A stretch of 64,000 nt of DNA. It comes from Candidatus Thalassarchaeaceae archaeon. GTDB taxonomy: Archaea; Thermoplasmatota; Poseidoniia; Poseidoniales; Thalassarchaeaceae. A program made the translations under genes and the position numbers. This document shows positions 43,901-52,329 of the stretch, in pieces (the stretch's first letter is position 1; each line of letters begins with the position of its first letter). The stretch covers positions 1-64,000 of the forward strand of contig JASLKO010000180.1 of the NCBI GenBank assembly GCA_030747475.1. Direction: 5' to 3'. The notes beneath the pieces are model-generated. The model made no database searches, was not told the DNA's origin, and saw only the letters and a list, made by a program, of their open reading frames with translations.

Positions 43901-46008
43901 GGGGGGACAACGGAAATAACCAACAGGGCGTAACTGGGTTATCGACCGGTTTGTACAAATTGCCAGGTCCAGTGGATGGTTTGATTGGTGGCCGCGACAA
44001 CGCAGTCCTAGCTCCCGGTTTAACTTTCAACAATTCAAATGGAATGATTACAGGCACACCTACAACCGAAAACACGGACTCAGTTGAATTGAACATCTAT
44101 GCTTGTAATGGTCGAGGCTGTGATTCAGCAGCATTCAACTATTCAATTTGGGATCGACCGGAGGTAAGTCAAGTTGACCTCACAGGCCAAGATGTTAATC
44201 ATTCAAAGCAACCCCCAGAGGTCCACAAGGGCCGAAACGTGAATCTCAGTATCGAGGTAACCAGTGAACGCCCGATTGCCAACTATACTTGGTGGATTGA
44301 GCACACCAATGGTTTGTTTTATTACGATATGTTCCCGAATTCACCAACCTTTGTCACAGATCAATTACCGTTAGGACTTCAGGTACTACATTTCAGTGCA
44401 ACCGATGATATTGGCGGCACATCCAATGAAGCATGGGTAATTCTCAATGTGCTTGAGTCAGATTCGGACGGAGATCAAGTGCCATTTTGGAATGATTTAT
44501 GCCCTGAAGAAAACGCTCTTGGGTACGATGTGTATATTGGAATAGGATCATCTCAACAAGGTTCAGACGGTTGTATTGACAATAGTGATACAGACCAATT
44601 TTTAGATCCGGACGATGCATGCCCAACAGAATTCGCAGCCCCAGAATGGGATCTGTATATTGGTGAAAGCACTGATGTTCTTGGTTCAGATGGTTGCATT
44701 GATGACACCGATCGAGATACAATTCTTGAAAATGTAGATCAATGTTTGACCACGCCATTCGCAGAACGATTCTATGTGAACCCACAGGGTTGTGGGCCCT
44801 CAGAACGAGATACTGATGGTGACGGTTACAAGGACAACGTTGATGCTTGTGAAAACACCCCTCTAGGTGAATCTACAGATGAATTCGGTTGTGGTGAATC
44901 ACAAGTTGATTCAGATGGTGATGGTGTGTATGACAACAATGACGTCTGCCCTGAATCACCTCTAGGCGCAACCGTCGACATCGATGGATGCGCAGCTGCA
45001 GAGAAAGATGGTGACGGTGATGGTGTCAATGACGAAGTCGATGTGTGCGACACCACTCCACCGGGCTCTGAAGTCAATCTTGTTGGATGTGCAGAAGGCG
45101 ATTTGGTTACCGATGACAACGATCAGGATGGCGTGGCAGACATCTTCGACAACTGTCCTATGACACCTGTTGGCGACGTTGTTGATTATGGTGGCTGTGG
45201 TCTTACTCAGAAGGATACCGACAATGATGGTATTACTGACGCAATGGATCAATGTCAAGACACACCAGGTTATGATATTCCAACAATTGATGCCAATGGA
45301 TGCGGCTCCACACAGCGCGACTCAGATGGTGACGGTGTAATCGATTCAGTCGACCAATGTCTCAATACTCCAAGCAGTGTTGAAGTCACCCCTCTTGGAT
45401 GTCAAGCGGGACTTTCAGACAGTGACCTTGATTCAGTCGCAGATCTCATCGATGCATGTCCAAACACAACGGGAGATCAACCAGTCAATCTGAATGGTTG
45501 CGCGCCTTATCAGTTGGATTCAGATGGTGATGGTATCACCAATGATATGGACGTATGTCCAACCACGCCCGCAGGTCAAGCAATCAAATCAAACGGTTGT
45601 GCAATAGACGACACTGTATTCGATCCACAGCGAGAAGATGATGACAATGATGGAGTATCCAACGATATCGACGAATGTCCCGATACCCCATTGGCTACCA
45701 AAGTCATCGACAACCGTGGTTGCCCAATCCTCATGGAGGACGAGACCCAATCTGTATCGACAATTGCTTTGGGAATCATGGCCTTCGCCATTCTATTCCT
45801 TCTATTGTTGACGGTACTAGTCATGCGCCGAAGAAGTCGGAGAGAGAGTGCATTGTGGGACTCCGGTGCAGCCGGCGACATCTTGTTTGACGCCATCGAT
45901 ACTGATGGTGACGGTGAGATTTCGGATGAGGAATGGGAAGCCTACAAGAAATATCGGGATTCAAACCAATCATCATCAGAGATAGAAGACGACGATCTGT
46001 TTGATTGA
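40933..46008 (+). CDS. Giant surface protein: LamG-like, RCC1-like and TSP3-type repeats, TM, cytoplasmic EF-hand
   Basis: A 1691-aa protein with a signal peptide (MRNKAVLLIITMLLSSVAPF), which decides the start; the ATG at 40873 is an alternative. Parts in order: a LamG/concanavalin-like beta domain (about 60-320), an Ig-like putative segment (GLSFDYQTGEITGTPLTPWP), RCC1-like repeats with CWG motifs interrupted by a carbohydrate-binding-like beta module (about 560-715), a second GLTFNNSNGMITGTPT segment, then many TSP3-type repeats (DSDGDGVYDNNDVCPESPLG pattern; about 1175-1590), one membrane helix (about 1600-1625; LGIMAFAILFLLLLTVLVM) followed by RRRSRRE, and a cytoplasmic tail with a canonical EF-hand loop DTDGDGEISDEEW. 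Probably a cell-surface adhesin that binds calcium. Confidence 0.85.
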   Translation: MRNKAVLLIITMLLSSVAPFSTSNLGLEANSDETSGRTGDIEYIQYFGNWTGQNALVNQTAITPISPMTIPLTAVADTYGITNDDVQYTELPQNWWTMNTPVYTDIGTQTDGTLELNGGTQWSPNGKMYGGVALDGSPGSNITSTNCATHTAYENNGNGFAGWINPNSLGGQLFSRTVDRTDAHGGFDGVDVSINASGWLQMKVFWAAQNEFDTTVDWVFDESMTMTTRIEVGVWNYVTVRYYRSSWNFYGQVYVDNGTTADKSNGNHGHYFNFQYATPSESQMMTYGNEPCVFGEGFDGEIDELRYFKSSNPMGANKATGLWKTDGPTPLPSGLSFDYQTGEITGTPLTPWPSTDYTVTVVSGENNASTVLALEVVEPDLPSISHGTNDAFFLTTGDEESISPPSNLGGDSAFWTLTAGHPSYSGQVDISPSSTCALDDEGKLYCWGKNSGRMLDSSQGTNYVVANPTLHPDAAAANLTFTKIASEDNGFCGILTNGSLWCWGNDGNTGHLGLGQYNGYQVPQQVLFDPDLNSLGSSQYFYGSSSSSGCADISPSSGYGFESFENTSAVAWEEHLISANGNPTGSDGNWSYTNTNVHSSLNTLHGNYVLGSASSNLDWDSQASHTITQTESSIIELNITTGAGLLSFCSLWSTGYNDVKVHIDGTQIVSETWIHTSSSWRSLNIPVTSGNHLLTIEYYHDHYTNSYFDRAFIDALKWPLPTPPVNWTEPTVTDIAWNADTACAIADSDVYCWGVNQYGILGNGDLTQRYRPTKVSTPANLSFSAVDVGSFHACALADDGTMWCWGEGIDGRLGHSADTWNPEGAGYSSNQAHFNTARSYVPAQVDFNANVTVSSIELGIRNTCAIGNDDDSGYEQLWCWGYNQNFQSSHTAGSVVFPQAGPLYESTSTGSIPTHVETDQTQTCVLFSNASVWCMGKHYTGTNTNSDYEQPQQWWELDGYGQNVTSLSAGGSSTYGMCVMVQHDPALYCWGDNGNNQQGVTGLSTGLYKLPGPVDGLIGGRDNAVLAPGLTFNNSNGMITGTPTTENTDSVELNIYACNGRGCDSAAFNYSIWDRPEVSQVDLTGQDVNHSKQPPEVHKGRNVNLSIEVTSERPIANYTWWIEHTNGLFYYDMFPNSPTFVTDQLPLGLQVLHFSATDDIGGTSNEAWVILNVLESDSDGDQVPFWNDLCPEENALGYDVYIGIGSSQQGSDGCIDNSDTDQFLDPDDACPTEFAAPEWDLYIGESTDVLGSDGCIDDTDRDTILENVDQCLTTPFAERFYVNPQGCGPSERDTDGDGYKDNVDACENTPLGESTDEFGCGESQVDSDGDGVYDNNDVCPESPLGATVDIDGCAAAEKDGDGDGVNDEVDVCDTTPPGSEVNLVGCAEGDLVTDDNDQDGVADIFDNCPMTPVGDVVDYGGCGLTQKDTDNDGITDAMDQCQDTPGYDIPTIDANGCGSTQRDSDGDGVIDSVDQCLNTPSSVEVTPLGCQAGLSDSDLDSVADLIDACPNTTGDQPVNLNGCAPYQLDSDGDGITNDMDVCPTTPAGQAIKSNGCAIDDTVFDPQREDDDNDGVSNDIDECPDTPLATKVIDNRGCPILMEDETQSVSTIALGIMAFAILFLLLLTVLVMRRRSRRESALWDSGAAGDILFDAIDTDGDGEISDEEWEAYKKYRDSNQSSSEIEDDDLFD

Positions 46009-46025
46009 ATTCACTAGAGGGAGAA

Positions 46026-49000
46026 TCACTCTTCCTCAAGTAGGGCATCAATGATTTGCGCCTTTGTACCACTGTGAGGGGCACCACGCTCCTTCGCTAG
46101 GGCTACCAATTCCGCCTTCTTCATGCGATTTAGAGAGGCCTTCGACGGTTTGGATTGTGGCCATCCTGATGGTGTACTCAGTGTAAGTTCCTTCTCATCA
46201 TCTCTGGATAGCTCCTGTTCGACGACAGCATCAATATCTTCATCATCGATTCTCTTCGACCACATGTTCAGATAATGTTCTGGGCTAAAGCGACCAGTTT
46301 CAATATGGCGCTCCATTCGAACCACTGCTTCTTTGGTTGTCAGACCAAGAGCCACAGCCTTTGAGAAGACTCTGGCCAATTCTTTTCCAGTCTGATCAGA
46401 ATCATCAATCTCATCTTCCCCGAATTCATTGCGATGAGCTCGAATATCTTCTTGAATCTCATCGTGTTGTTTTCCTGTGATGAGTTTAGCAACGAACATA
46501 TCAGCCGCTTGATTTGACACCTTACGTAGTTGCATTGGATTCTCAGCGGTTAAAATCATCCCACGGAGCCTTCTTTCAGCGTCTGCGCGCCCTTGTTTGA
46601 CATACAGAATCGAACCGACTGTGAAAAGGACGAGCAAGGGAATTAGAACCAATGCCATTGTTAGGAGATCTCCTTCGAGGAATTTCTCAGTAAACGATTT
46701 GCTTGGTGCAGCTGCAACATCGATGCAACCATCACCATCCTCGTCTGATACATTGTTTACAGCAATCAGTGGGCACTCATCCATTGAGTCAGATAATCCA
46801 TCACCGTCATCATCGAAATCTTCACTCTCGTCTTGACAACCATCACCATCATTGTCGGTAATCTCATCTGAAGTCCATCCAGTATTGCCAACTGGACAAT
46901 TATCAATATCGTCATCAATTCCATCGCCGTCATCGTCACTATCTTCCAGCGAATCTTTACAGCCATCACCATCTAGGTCAGTGGTCTCATTAGAGGTCCA
47001 CCCCCATTGACCCCCTGTTTGACAGGAATCACTCGTATCTTGAATGCCATCACCGTCATCATCTAAGTCTTCGACTAAATCGTAACAACCGTCGTTATCG
47101 TAGTCATTTGAACTGGTTGGAGCCCAACCAAGTGCGCCTTGAGGGCATGAATCTAATTCATCAATTCGTTGATCTCCGTCGTCATTGTCATCACAGGCAT
47201 CTCCATCGATGTCTCCATCATAATTTTCCTGGCCTGGATTTGGAATAGATAGGCAATTGTCTTGTAAATTGGCAACTCCATCACCATCATTGTCAATGAG
47301 ATTGTCACACCCATCTGGAATGCCATCTAAATCTAGGTCAACTGCATCGTTTGAGCCAGGACACAAATCGAATTCATCCGACCACCCATCGTTATCAGAA
47401 TCAGTACCGGGCCACGAATTCCATTGTTCTCCAATTTCCGCATCCCCTTGAATCATATTGTAAATCACGCTTTCATTGGTTGTTCCAAACCAATTTTGGT
47501 CAACCGTAATAGCGGCACTAGTCACCGTTGGTACATCGATTGCAGTGGAACTGATTTGAGTAAATGAATTGTCAGTGAAAGTGGCTTGCTGTAGAGTGTT
47601 CGGGAGGCTTTCATCAACGGTAATTGCAGTTCCGTTGATTTCAGACATATTGTTTGCATTGATCGTAACATATCGCACATCTTGAATCAAGAATCCCTCT
47701 GATGACTCGATATTCTCCATCATGTTCTCTCCAATGTACAGTGTACTGATATCGCTCATTGTAACCATGGGTGTCGAATTGACGCCACTATCACTGAATG
47801 TGTTCCCTGAAACTTCCACTTGAGGAATCTGTCCAGAGGCAGGAACAATGTTCACCGTACTCTCAGAGTTCACGACAGAATTGTCAGTAAATTGCAAGGT
47901 TGAAATTTGGCCTGCACCAGGATCTAATCCATCAGGGGTCGTAGTGAAAATATAGTCACCATTGAGGTTGTTGAAATGATTCCCATCGATTGTAACCATT
48001 CCACTAAGTCCTGAGGCAATGATACCTGACCGACCTTCATTCTCATTGCTTCCATCAATTGTCATGTCACGTATGGTTAAGTCGGAGATTCCAGCCGAGG
48101 CATCAACACTCAAAGCGACATCCTGCGCTCCTTCGCCTTGCAGAGTAATACCTTCGATTGTGATATTATTCATCATGAAATTACTCTGGAGCAGTAAACC
48201 ACCAGTAAATGTTGGTTGGCTGTTTTCAATCGCCGTAATCAGCATGTTTCCCTGTATTGAAGCAGGTGCAATGATGAGATTCTCATTAAACACTCCATCT
48301 GATAGAATGATATTGTGCGACTCTTGTTCTGAACCAATCAATGTATGTTGTATGGCGAAAGAAGGACTAGCGAAATAGGCAGCAGATTCACCCACTCCAA
48401 GCGTGATATTCTTACCGGTACTTTTCGCAAAGGGGGCCAATGAAGCTTCGTTGACAGTGGTTGTGTGTCCAACATTAATCATGAAAACATCCACTGAATC
48501 AAAATCACTTGATTGCTCATCAAACACACCAGCGGTGGAGACTTGCAGTCCAGCACCGACAGAGATGTTAGCGTACTCATTGTCTCTCAGTGAGATTCCA
48601 CTGAGGTAATCACCAGGGTACATCCCTGTCCATTCATGGGTGAATACTCCCATTCCGGGAACATCTGTACCGACCCACTTCCCATCGTGTATGTCAGAGA
48701 ACCGATTATTCTCAATGAGGGCCCCCCCATCAATTTCGGACGAGACCACTTCGTGAATCGAAATCCCCAATCCAATGGAATCATTGTATCCACCGATGTC
48801 GTAAATGTGATTTCCATGGATATGTAATCCATCGATGGTGTGGAGAATCTGACCATTTTCCACAGCATCAGTCAGAATGCCCCAAGAAGTGGCTCGAATA
48901 TCATCGATTTTCTTCGCCATGCCATGAATCAGATTATTCCCAATTTCAATATTTGAGATGTTATTTGCACCACCAGCAACATAGAACCCATATCTTGTAT

Positions 49001-49433
49001 TTTCATCTCCGAGAAGATCAAATCCAGTGACTGAAACATCATCGCTACTGATTAAGAATCCACCATATCCACCCCGAAGGTCCAAGATACTCTCAGAGAA
49101 ATCGCCAGATTGTCTCAGCAATGCACTATCTGCACTTCGGGCACCATTCACAGTCAATGCATGAGTGATTTCAATCGTAGCAGTGAGCACATAGGTTCCA
49201 CTAGCAACCTCAACTGTGTCACCAGACGATGATGCCATGACTGCGTCATTGATTGTGCAATAGGGGTTTGAAGACGCCCCATCACCACTATTTGGGCAAT
49301 TTGCAGCATCCACATATAGGGTCGTTCCACCGTTTGCGGAAGCACTGGGGAACAGGCAAAGTGCAGGTGTGATGAATGCGCAAACCAACAGCACCGAAAA
49401 TGCACGTATCCGTCGATACCCCGCTGGATGCAT
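46026..49433 (-). CDS. Giant surface protein: beta-helix ectodomain, TSP3-type repeats, TM, cytoplasmic SAP motif
   Basis: A 1135-aa protein with a signal peptide (IRAFSVLLVCAFITPALCLF). The first 660 residues look like a right-handed parallel beta-helix of the pectate-lyase/NosD/DUF1565 type: TLYVDAANCPNSGDG and GDTVEVASGTYVLTATIEI at the start, then many NNxI/GNxF turns. TSP3-type acidic repeats follow (about 665-880), then a membrane helix (about 898-920; MALVLIPLLVLFTVGSILYV). A cytoplasmic tail of about 215 residues ends in a SAP-like motif (LNRMKKAELVALAKERG, then SGTKAQIIDALL). It is convergent with the EF-hand protein (17-bp gap). Probably a surface carbohydrate-binding or adhesive protein; the SAP motif suggests nucleic-acid contact inside. 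Confidence 0.82.
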   Translation of the reverse strand: MHPAGYRRIRAFSVLLVCAFITPALCLFPSASANGGTTLYVDAANCPNSGDGASSNPYCTINDAVMASSSGDTVEVASGTYVLTATIEITHALTVNGARSADSALLRQSGDFSESILDLRGGYGGFLISSDDVSVTGFDLLGDENTRYGFYVAGGANNISNIEIGNNLIHGMAKKIDDIRATSWGILTDAVENGQILHTIDGLHIHGNHIYDIGGYNDSIGLGISIHEVVSSEIDGGALIENNRFSDIHDGKWVGTDVPGMGVFTHEWTGMYPGDYLSGISLRDNEYANISVGAGLQVSTAGVFDEQSSDFDSVDVFMINVGHTTTVNEASLAPFAKSTGKNITLGVGESAAYFASPSFAIQHTLIGSEQESHNIILSDGVFNENLIIAPASIQGNMLITAIENSQPTFTGGLLLQSNFMMNNITIEGITLQGEGAQDVALSVDASAGISDLTIRDMTIDGSNENEGRSGIIASGLSGMVTIDGNHFNNLNGDYIFTTTPDGLDPGAGQISTLQFTDNSVVNSESTVNIVPASGQIPQVEVSGNTFSDSGVNSTPMVTMSDISTLYIGENMMENIESSEGFLIQDVRYVTINANNMSEINGTAITVDESLPNTLQQATFTDNSFTQISSTAIDVPTVTSAAITVDQNWFGTTNESVIYNMIQGDAEIGEQWNSWPGTDSDNDGWSDEFDLCPGSNDAVDLDLDGIPDGCDNLIDNDGDGVANLQDNCLSIPNPGQENYDGDIDGDACDDNDDGDQRIDELDSCPQGALGWAPTSSNDYDNDGCYDLVEDLDDDGDGIQDTSDSCQTGGQWGWTSNETTDLDGDGCKDSLEDSDDDGDGIDDDIDNCPVGNTGWTSDEITDNDGDGCQDESEDFDDDGDGLSDSMDECPLIAVNNVSDEDGDGCIDVAAAPSKSFTEKFLEGDLLTMALVLIPLLVLFTVGSILYVKQGRADAERRLRGMILTAENPMQLRKVSNQAADMFVAKLITGKQHDEIQEDIRAHRNEFGEDEIDDSDQTGKELARVFSKAVALGLTTKEAVVRMERHIETGRFSPEHYLNMWSKRIDDEDIDAVVEQELSRDDEKELTLSTPSGWPQSKPSKASLNRMKKAELVALAKERGAPHSGTKAQIIDALLEEE

Positions 49434-49449
49434 ACGGGAGCCGAGGAGG

Positions 49450-49470
49450 CCCCATCGTATAACGATGGGG
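49450..49470. repeat. 9-bp hairpin between methyltransferase and beta-helix protein genes
   Basis: Perfect inverted repeat CCCCATCGT, loop ATA, ACGATGGGG. On the minus strand it lies 29 nt after the methyltransferase stop and 16 nt before the ATG of the beta-helix protein. No T-run follows on the minus strand. Member of the tiny-loop hairpin set. Confidence 0.6.
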
Positions 49471-49499
49471 AATAACCCGATTACTCGATATCGAAAAAG

Positions 49500-50153
49500 T
49501 TAGGATTTTTTCCAAACAGCGAGATATCGATTTACATCAGGAGTTTCTTCCTTGATGAAGGGTTGAAAATCAACTTGTTCTAACGATGCAAACATCGCTT
49601 GTAACCAACTCATTTTGAGGGGCCACGGAGGTGGTGGGATTTCAGATTCACTCCCATCGTCTAAACGGCCGATACAGAAGAGATGTCCACCATTTTTCAA
49701 CAATTTAGGAACCATCGGAGCGGCCCTTTCACGCAACTCTTCAGGAATCGCTTGGAGAATGTGAATTTCAACGACGAGATCGAAATTGGCCAGCCAAGAT
49801 TCTGGAAGATTCAGGAGGTCTGCAACTTGCCAGTCCACATTAGAATCGGGAAATCGTTCCCGACACCACTCGATGCACGTATCGGACAGATCGAAAGCCG
49901 TCACCTCAAATCCTTGGGCGGCAAGACCCGCAGCATCGTCGCCAAGGCCACAACCGATGACCAAAGCGTGGCCAGAAAAACCACGGCCTTGCAACCAATT
50001 CATCATCACGGGGTTTGGCTCTAAAGCTGCCCAGGGGATCTCTCCAGCATCACGCTTTGCTGATGAGTAAAGTTCCTCAAACCAACGCAGTGGATCCCCA
50101 TCCTCTGCTGCTGCTTCAGATAGACCAAGAAGCCGTTCTCGCATTTCATCCAC
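49500..50153 (-). CDS. SAM-dependent methyltransferase (TPMT-like)
   Basis: A 217-aa class I methyltransferase. The N-terminus WFEELYSSAKRDAGEIPW and motif I ALVIGCGLGDDAAGLAAQGF (about residues 63-82), followed by EVTAFDLSDTCIEWCRERFP and WQVADLLNLPESW, resemble the thiopurine methyltransferase-like group seen in bacteria and archaea, whose natural substrates are small thiols, metalloids or halides. The substrate here is unknown. It lies 9 bp downstream of icd in the same direction, so the two are probably co-transcribed. Confidence 0.82.
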   Translation of the reverse strand: MDEMRERLLGLSEAAAEDGDPLRWFEELYSSAKRDAGEIPWAALEPNPVMMNWLQGRGFSGHALVIGCGLGDDAAGLAAQGFEVTAFDLSDTCIEWCRERFPDSNVDWQVADLLNLPESWLANFDLVVEIHILQAIPEELRERAAPMVPKLLKNGGHLFCIGRLDDGSESEIPPPPWPLKMSWLQAMFASLEQVDFQPFIKEETPDVNRYLAVWKKS

Positions 50154-50162
50154 TTGAACAAC

Positions 50163-51392
50163 TCACATGTGTTCGATAATGGTGGCTCCAAATTCACTGC
50201 ATTTGAGTAGAATTGCATCATCCATTAGTCGCTCAAAGTCGTAGGTAACCGTCTTCGCACTAATTGCTCCACCCATTCCCTTGACGATGAGATCTGCCGC
50301 TTCAGTCCAGCCCATATGCCTCAACATCATTTCAGCACTGAGAATAAGAGAACCAGGGTTGACTTTGTCCAATCCGGTATACTTTGGTGCAGTACCGTGA
50401 GTGGCCTCAAAAATTGCAATGCCCGTATCGTAGTTGATATTCGCACCAGGTGCAATACCAATGCCACCCACTTGTGCTGCTAGAGCATCAGAGATGTAGT
50501 CACCATTGAGATTCATCGTCGTCAATACATCGTATTCGCGTGGACGTGTCAGAACTTGTTGGAGCATAGCATCAGCAATCACATCCTTGATGAGAATCTC
50601 CTTTCCATTGTTTGGATTCTTCATAGAACACCATGGGCCACCATCGATTTCAACGGCACCAAATTCATCTTTTGCAAGTTGATATCCCCAATCTCTGAAT
50701 CCACCTTCAGTGAATTTCATGATATTGCCTTTGTGAACCAATGTTACACTTGTTTTGTTCGTGTCGATGGCATATTGAATCGCAGCTCGAACGATGCGCG
50801 CAGTTCCTTCGCTAGAGATTGGTTTGATTCCAATCCCACTTGTATCGGGGAATCTGATTTTTTCAACACCCATCTCATTTTGGAGGAAATCAATGACCTT
50901 CGCCACTTCATCAGAACCAGATTCCCATTCGATACCAGCATAGACATCTTCGCTATTTTCTCTGAAAATGATCATGTCAACAGCACCCGGGTCCTTCACT
51001 GGACTGGGCGTTCCATCATACCAACGTACAGGACGTACACATGCAAACAGATCGAGTTTTTGCCTCAATGCAACATTGAGTGAACGAATACCACCTCCTA
51101 CTGGAGTTGTCAGGGGCCCTTTGATTGAAACCAGACCGTTGCGAATAGCCTCTAGAGTTTCATCAGGAAGCCACTCTCCAGTCGCATTGAATGCTTTCTG
51201 TCCAGCGAGTATTTCTTTCCACACAATCACCCTTTCACCATCGTACGCATGACTAACAGCCGCATTGACCACTGACTGCATTACTGGTGTGATATCGGAC
51301 CCAATACAATCTCCTTCAATGAAATGTACAATTGGGTCAACAGGGACGTTGAGTTGCCCGTTTTCCATGGTGATGATAGTGCCTGATGCCAT
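50163..51392 (-). CDS. icd: NADP-dependent isocitrate dehydrogenase, bacterial type
   Basis: A 409-aa TCA-cycle enzyme converting isocitrate to 2-oxoglutarate and CO2. Substrate motif [20 protein letters not shown], metal ligands in the [10 protein letters not shown] region, GANINYD and [20 protein letters not shown] are all present; the Lys-Tyr after the ATHGTAP motif and the later VTYDFERLM are the NADP-type determinants known from the E. coli enzyme. The C-terminus ([15 protein letters not shown]) is strikingly like the bacterial protein. The ATG at 51392 is preferred to the TTG at 51401. It is divergent from the OsmC-like gene across about 74 bp. Confidence 0.95.
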   Translation of the reverse strand: MASGTIITMENGQLNVPVDPIVHFIEGDCIGSDITPVMQSVVNAAVSHAYDGERVIVWKEILAGQKAFNATGEWLPDETLEAIRNGLVSIKGPLTTPVGGGIRSLNVALRQKLDLFACVRPVRWYDGTPSPVKDPGAVDMIIFRENSEDVYAGIEWESGSDEVAKVIDFLQNEMGVEKIRFPDTSGIGIKPISSEGTARIVRAAIQYAIDTNKTSVTLVHKGNIMKFTEGGFRDWGYQLAKDEFGAVEIDGGPWCSMKNPNNGKEILIKDVIADAMLQQVLTRPREYDVLTTMNLNGDYISDALAAQVGGIGIAPGANINYDTGIAIFEATHGTAPKYTGLDKVNPGSLILSAEMMLRHMGWTEAADLIVKGMGGAISAKTVTYDFERLMDDAILLKCSEFGATIIEHM

Positions 51393-51466
51393 GGCTATCA
51401 AGCCGTCCGACCCGCCACTTGTTCATGATGCTAACCCTCATCCCCTTCCTACATGTACGGCAATTC

Positions 51467-51859
51467 ATGCGCGGAATGGTCAGGTGGACTGGTGACGAAG
51501 ATATGGAGGGTCAGATTGAGGGTGGGCCGACTATTCCAATTCATACAGAAAAATCACCAAATCCAGTTCAGATGGTGTTGCTTGCTCATGGCAGTTGTTC
51601 GTTAATCGATGTCATCGTTGGTCTGAAACATCGAATGGAAAACGTTCGAGCATGTTGGGTGGAATTAGATTCAGATCGGGCCGTGGGGCCACCAAGACCA
51701 TTCATTGCTGTACGAATGAAATACATCATTGAAGGCGATGTGCCCGAGAAATTGGTCACCAGACTCATTGAACAGAGTCATGAAAAATATTGCAGTGTGG
51801 GTGCAATGGTCATCGGTTCAGGCGCTAGTTTAGATTGGACGCTTGAAATTCGAAATTAA
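51467..51859 (+). CDS. OsmC-like protein
   Basis: A 130-aa protein of the OsmC/Ohr fold family, which reduces organic hydroperoxides with two cysteines or acts in related roles. Visible features: the strand-rich start MRGMVRWTGDEDMEGQ, the helix SPNPVQMVLLAHGSCSLIDV containing the first conserved Cys, and YCSVGAMVIGSGASLDWTLE containing the second Cys. The start at 51467 fits the family N-terminus; the frame is open to 51386 but that would run into icd. It is convergent with a TerB-like gene, the two overlapping by 4 bp. Confidence 0.82.
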   Translation: MRGMVRWTGDEDMEGQIEGGPTIPIHTEKSPNPVQMVLLAHGSCSLIDVIVGLKHRMENVRACWVELDSDRAVGPPRPFIAVRMKYIIEGDVPEKLVTRLIEQSHEKYCSVGAMVIGSGASLDWTLEIRN

Positions 51860-52329
51860 GAATCGAGTAGTCCCAGCATCCCTGCTGCTGGAGCCAATGC
51901 AAGTGGGACTGCATGGAGTGGAGAAGCAACACCACCTTCCATCCAACAGCCTTCAGCAAATGGAGCACCCAATCCTAGATGCCCCATCCACGCTGATGCT
52001 TTGGCCCATCCTTTGCGAGTGATTCCCGCGCGCAAGGCAGTCGCGCCAAGACTTCGTGCTAAATTGGCAGATGTCTCCTCATCAGCACTTGCCAATGCAC
52101 GAATGGCATCAATCCATTCTACAAGGGATGCGGGATCATCCCCTTTCGTTGCCGTTCCATCTTCAAGTGATTTTTCGTATGCTTCCTCAAATTGAGCCCG
52201 TTCGGGATTTGATAACTCAAGCGCATCTTGTAATGCATCAAGTTGATGAAATTCAGTTGCAGTTAATCTGTCATCAGCCCACGCAAGCGCAAGTGCGTGT
52301 GTGAAAGGGTCGCCGCCAAGAGTTTCCAT
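51856..52329 (-). CDS. TerB-like helical protein
   Basis: A 157-aa helical protein. Residues about 8-55 (ALALAWADDRLTATEFHQLD, then LELSNPERAQFEEAYE) resemble a TerB-like half-domain with acidic residues following hydrophobic helix turns. The C-terminal part is Ala/Gly-rich (LALAPAAGMLGLLDS) and possibly membrane-associated. It starts at the base directly before the stop codon of the upstream gene, which is also TerB-like, so the two form a coupled pair. Function unknown; TerB-like domains elsewhere are tied to membrane stress complexes. The assignment is by eye. Confidence 0.55.
   Translation of the reverse strand: METLGGDPFTHALALAWADDRLTATEFHQLDALQDALELSNPERAQFEEAYEKSLEDGTATKGDDPASLVEWIDAIRALASADEETSANLARSLGATALRAGITRKGWAKASAWMGHLGLGAPFAEGCWMEGGVASPLHAVPLALAPAAGMLGLLDS

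Noticed and set aside
50556..51083. Plus-strand frame of 175 codons opposite icd
   Set aside because: It is antisense to a well-supported enzyme gene; no ribosome site and no recognisable protein features.
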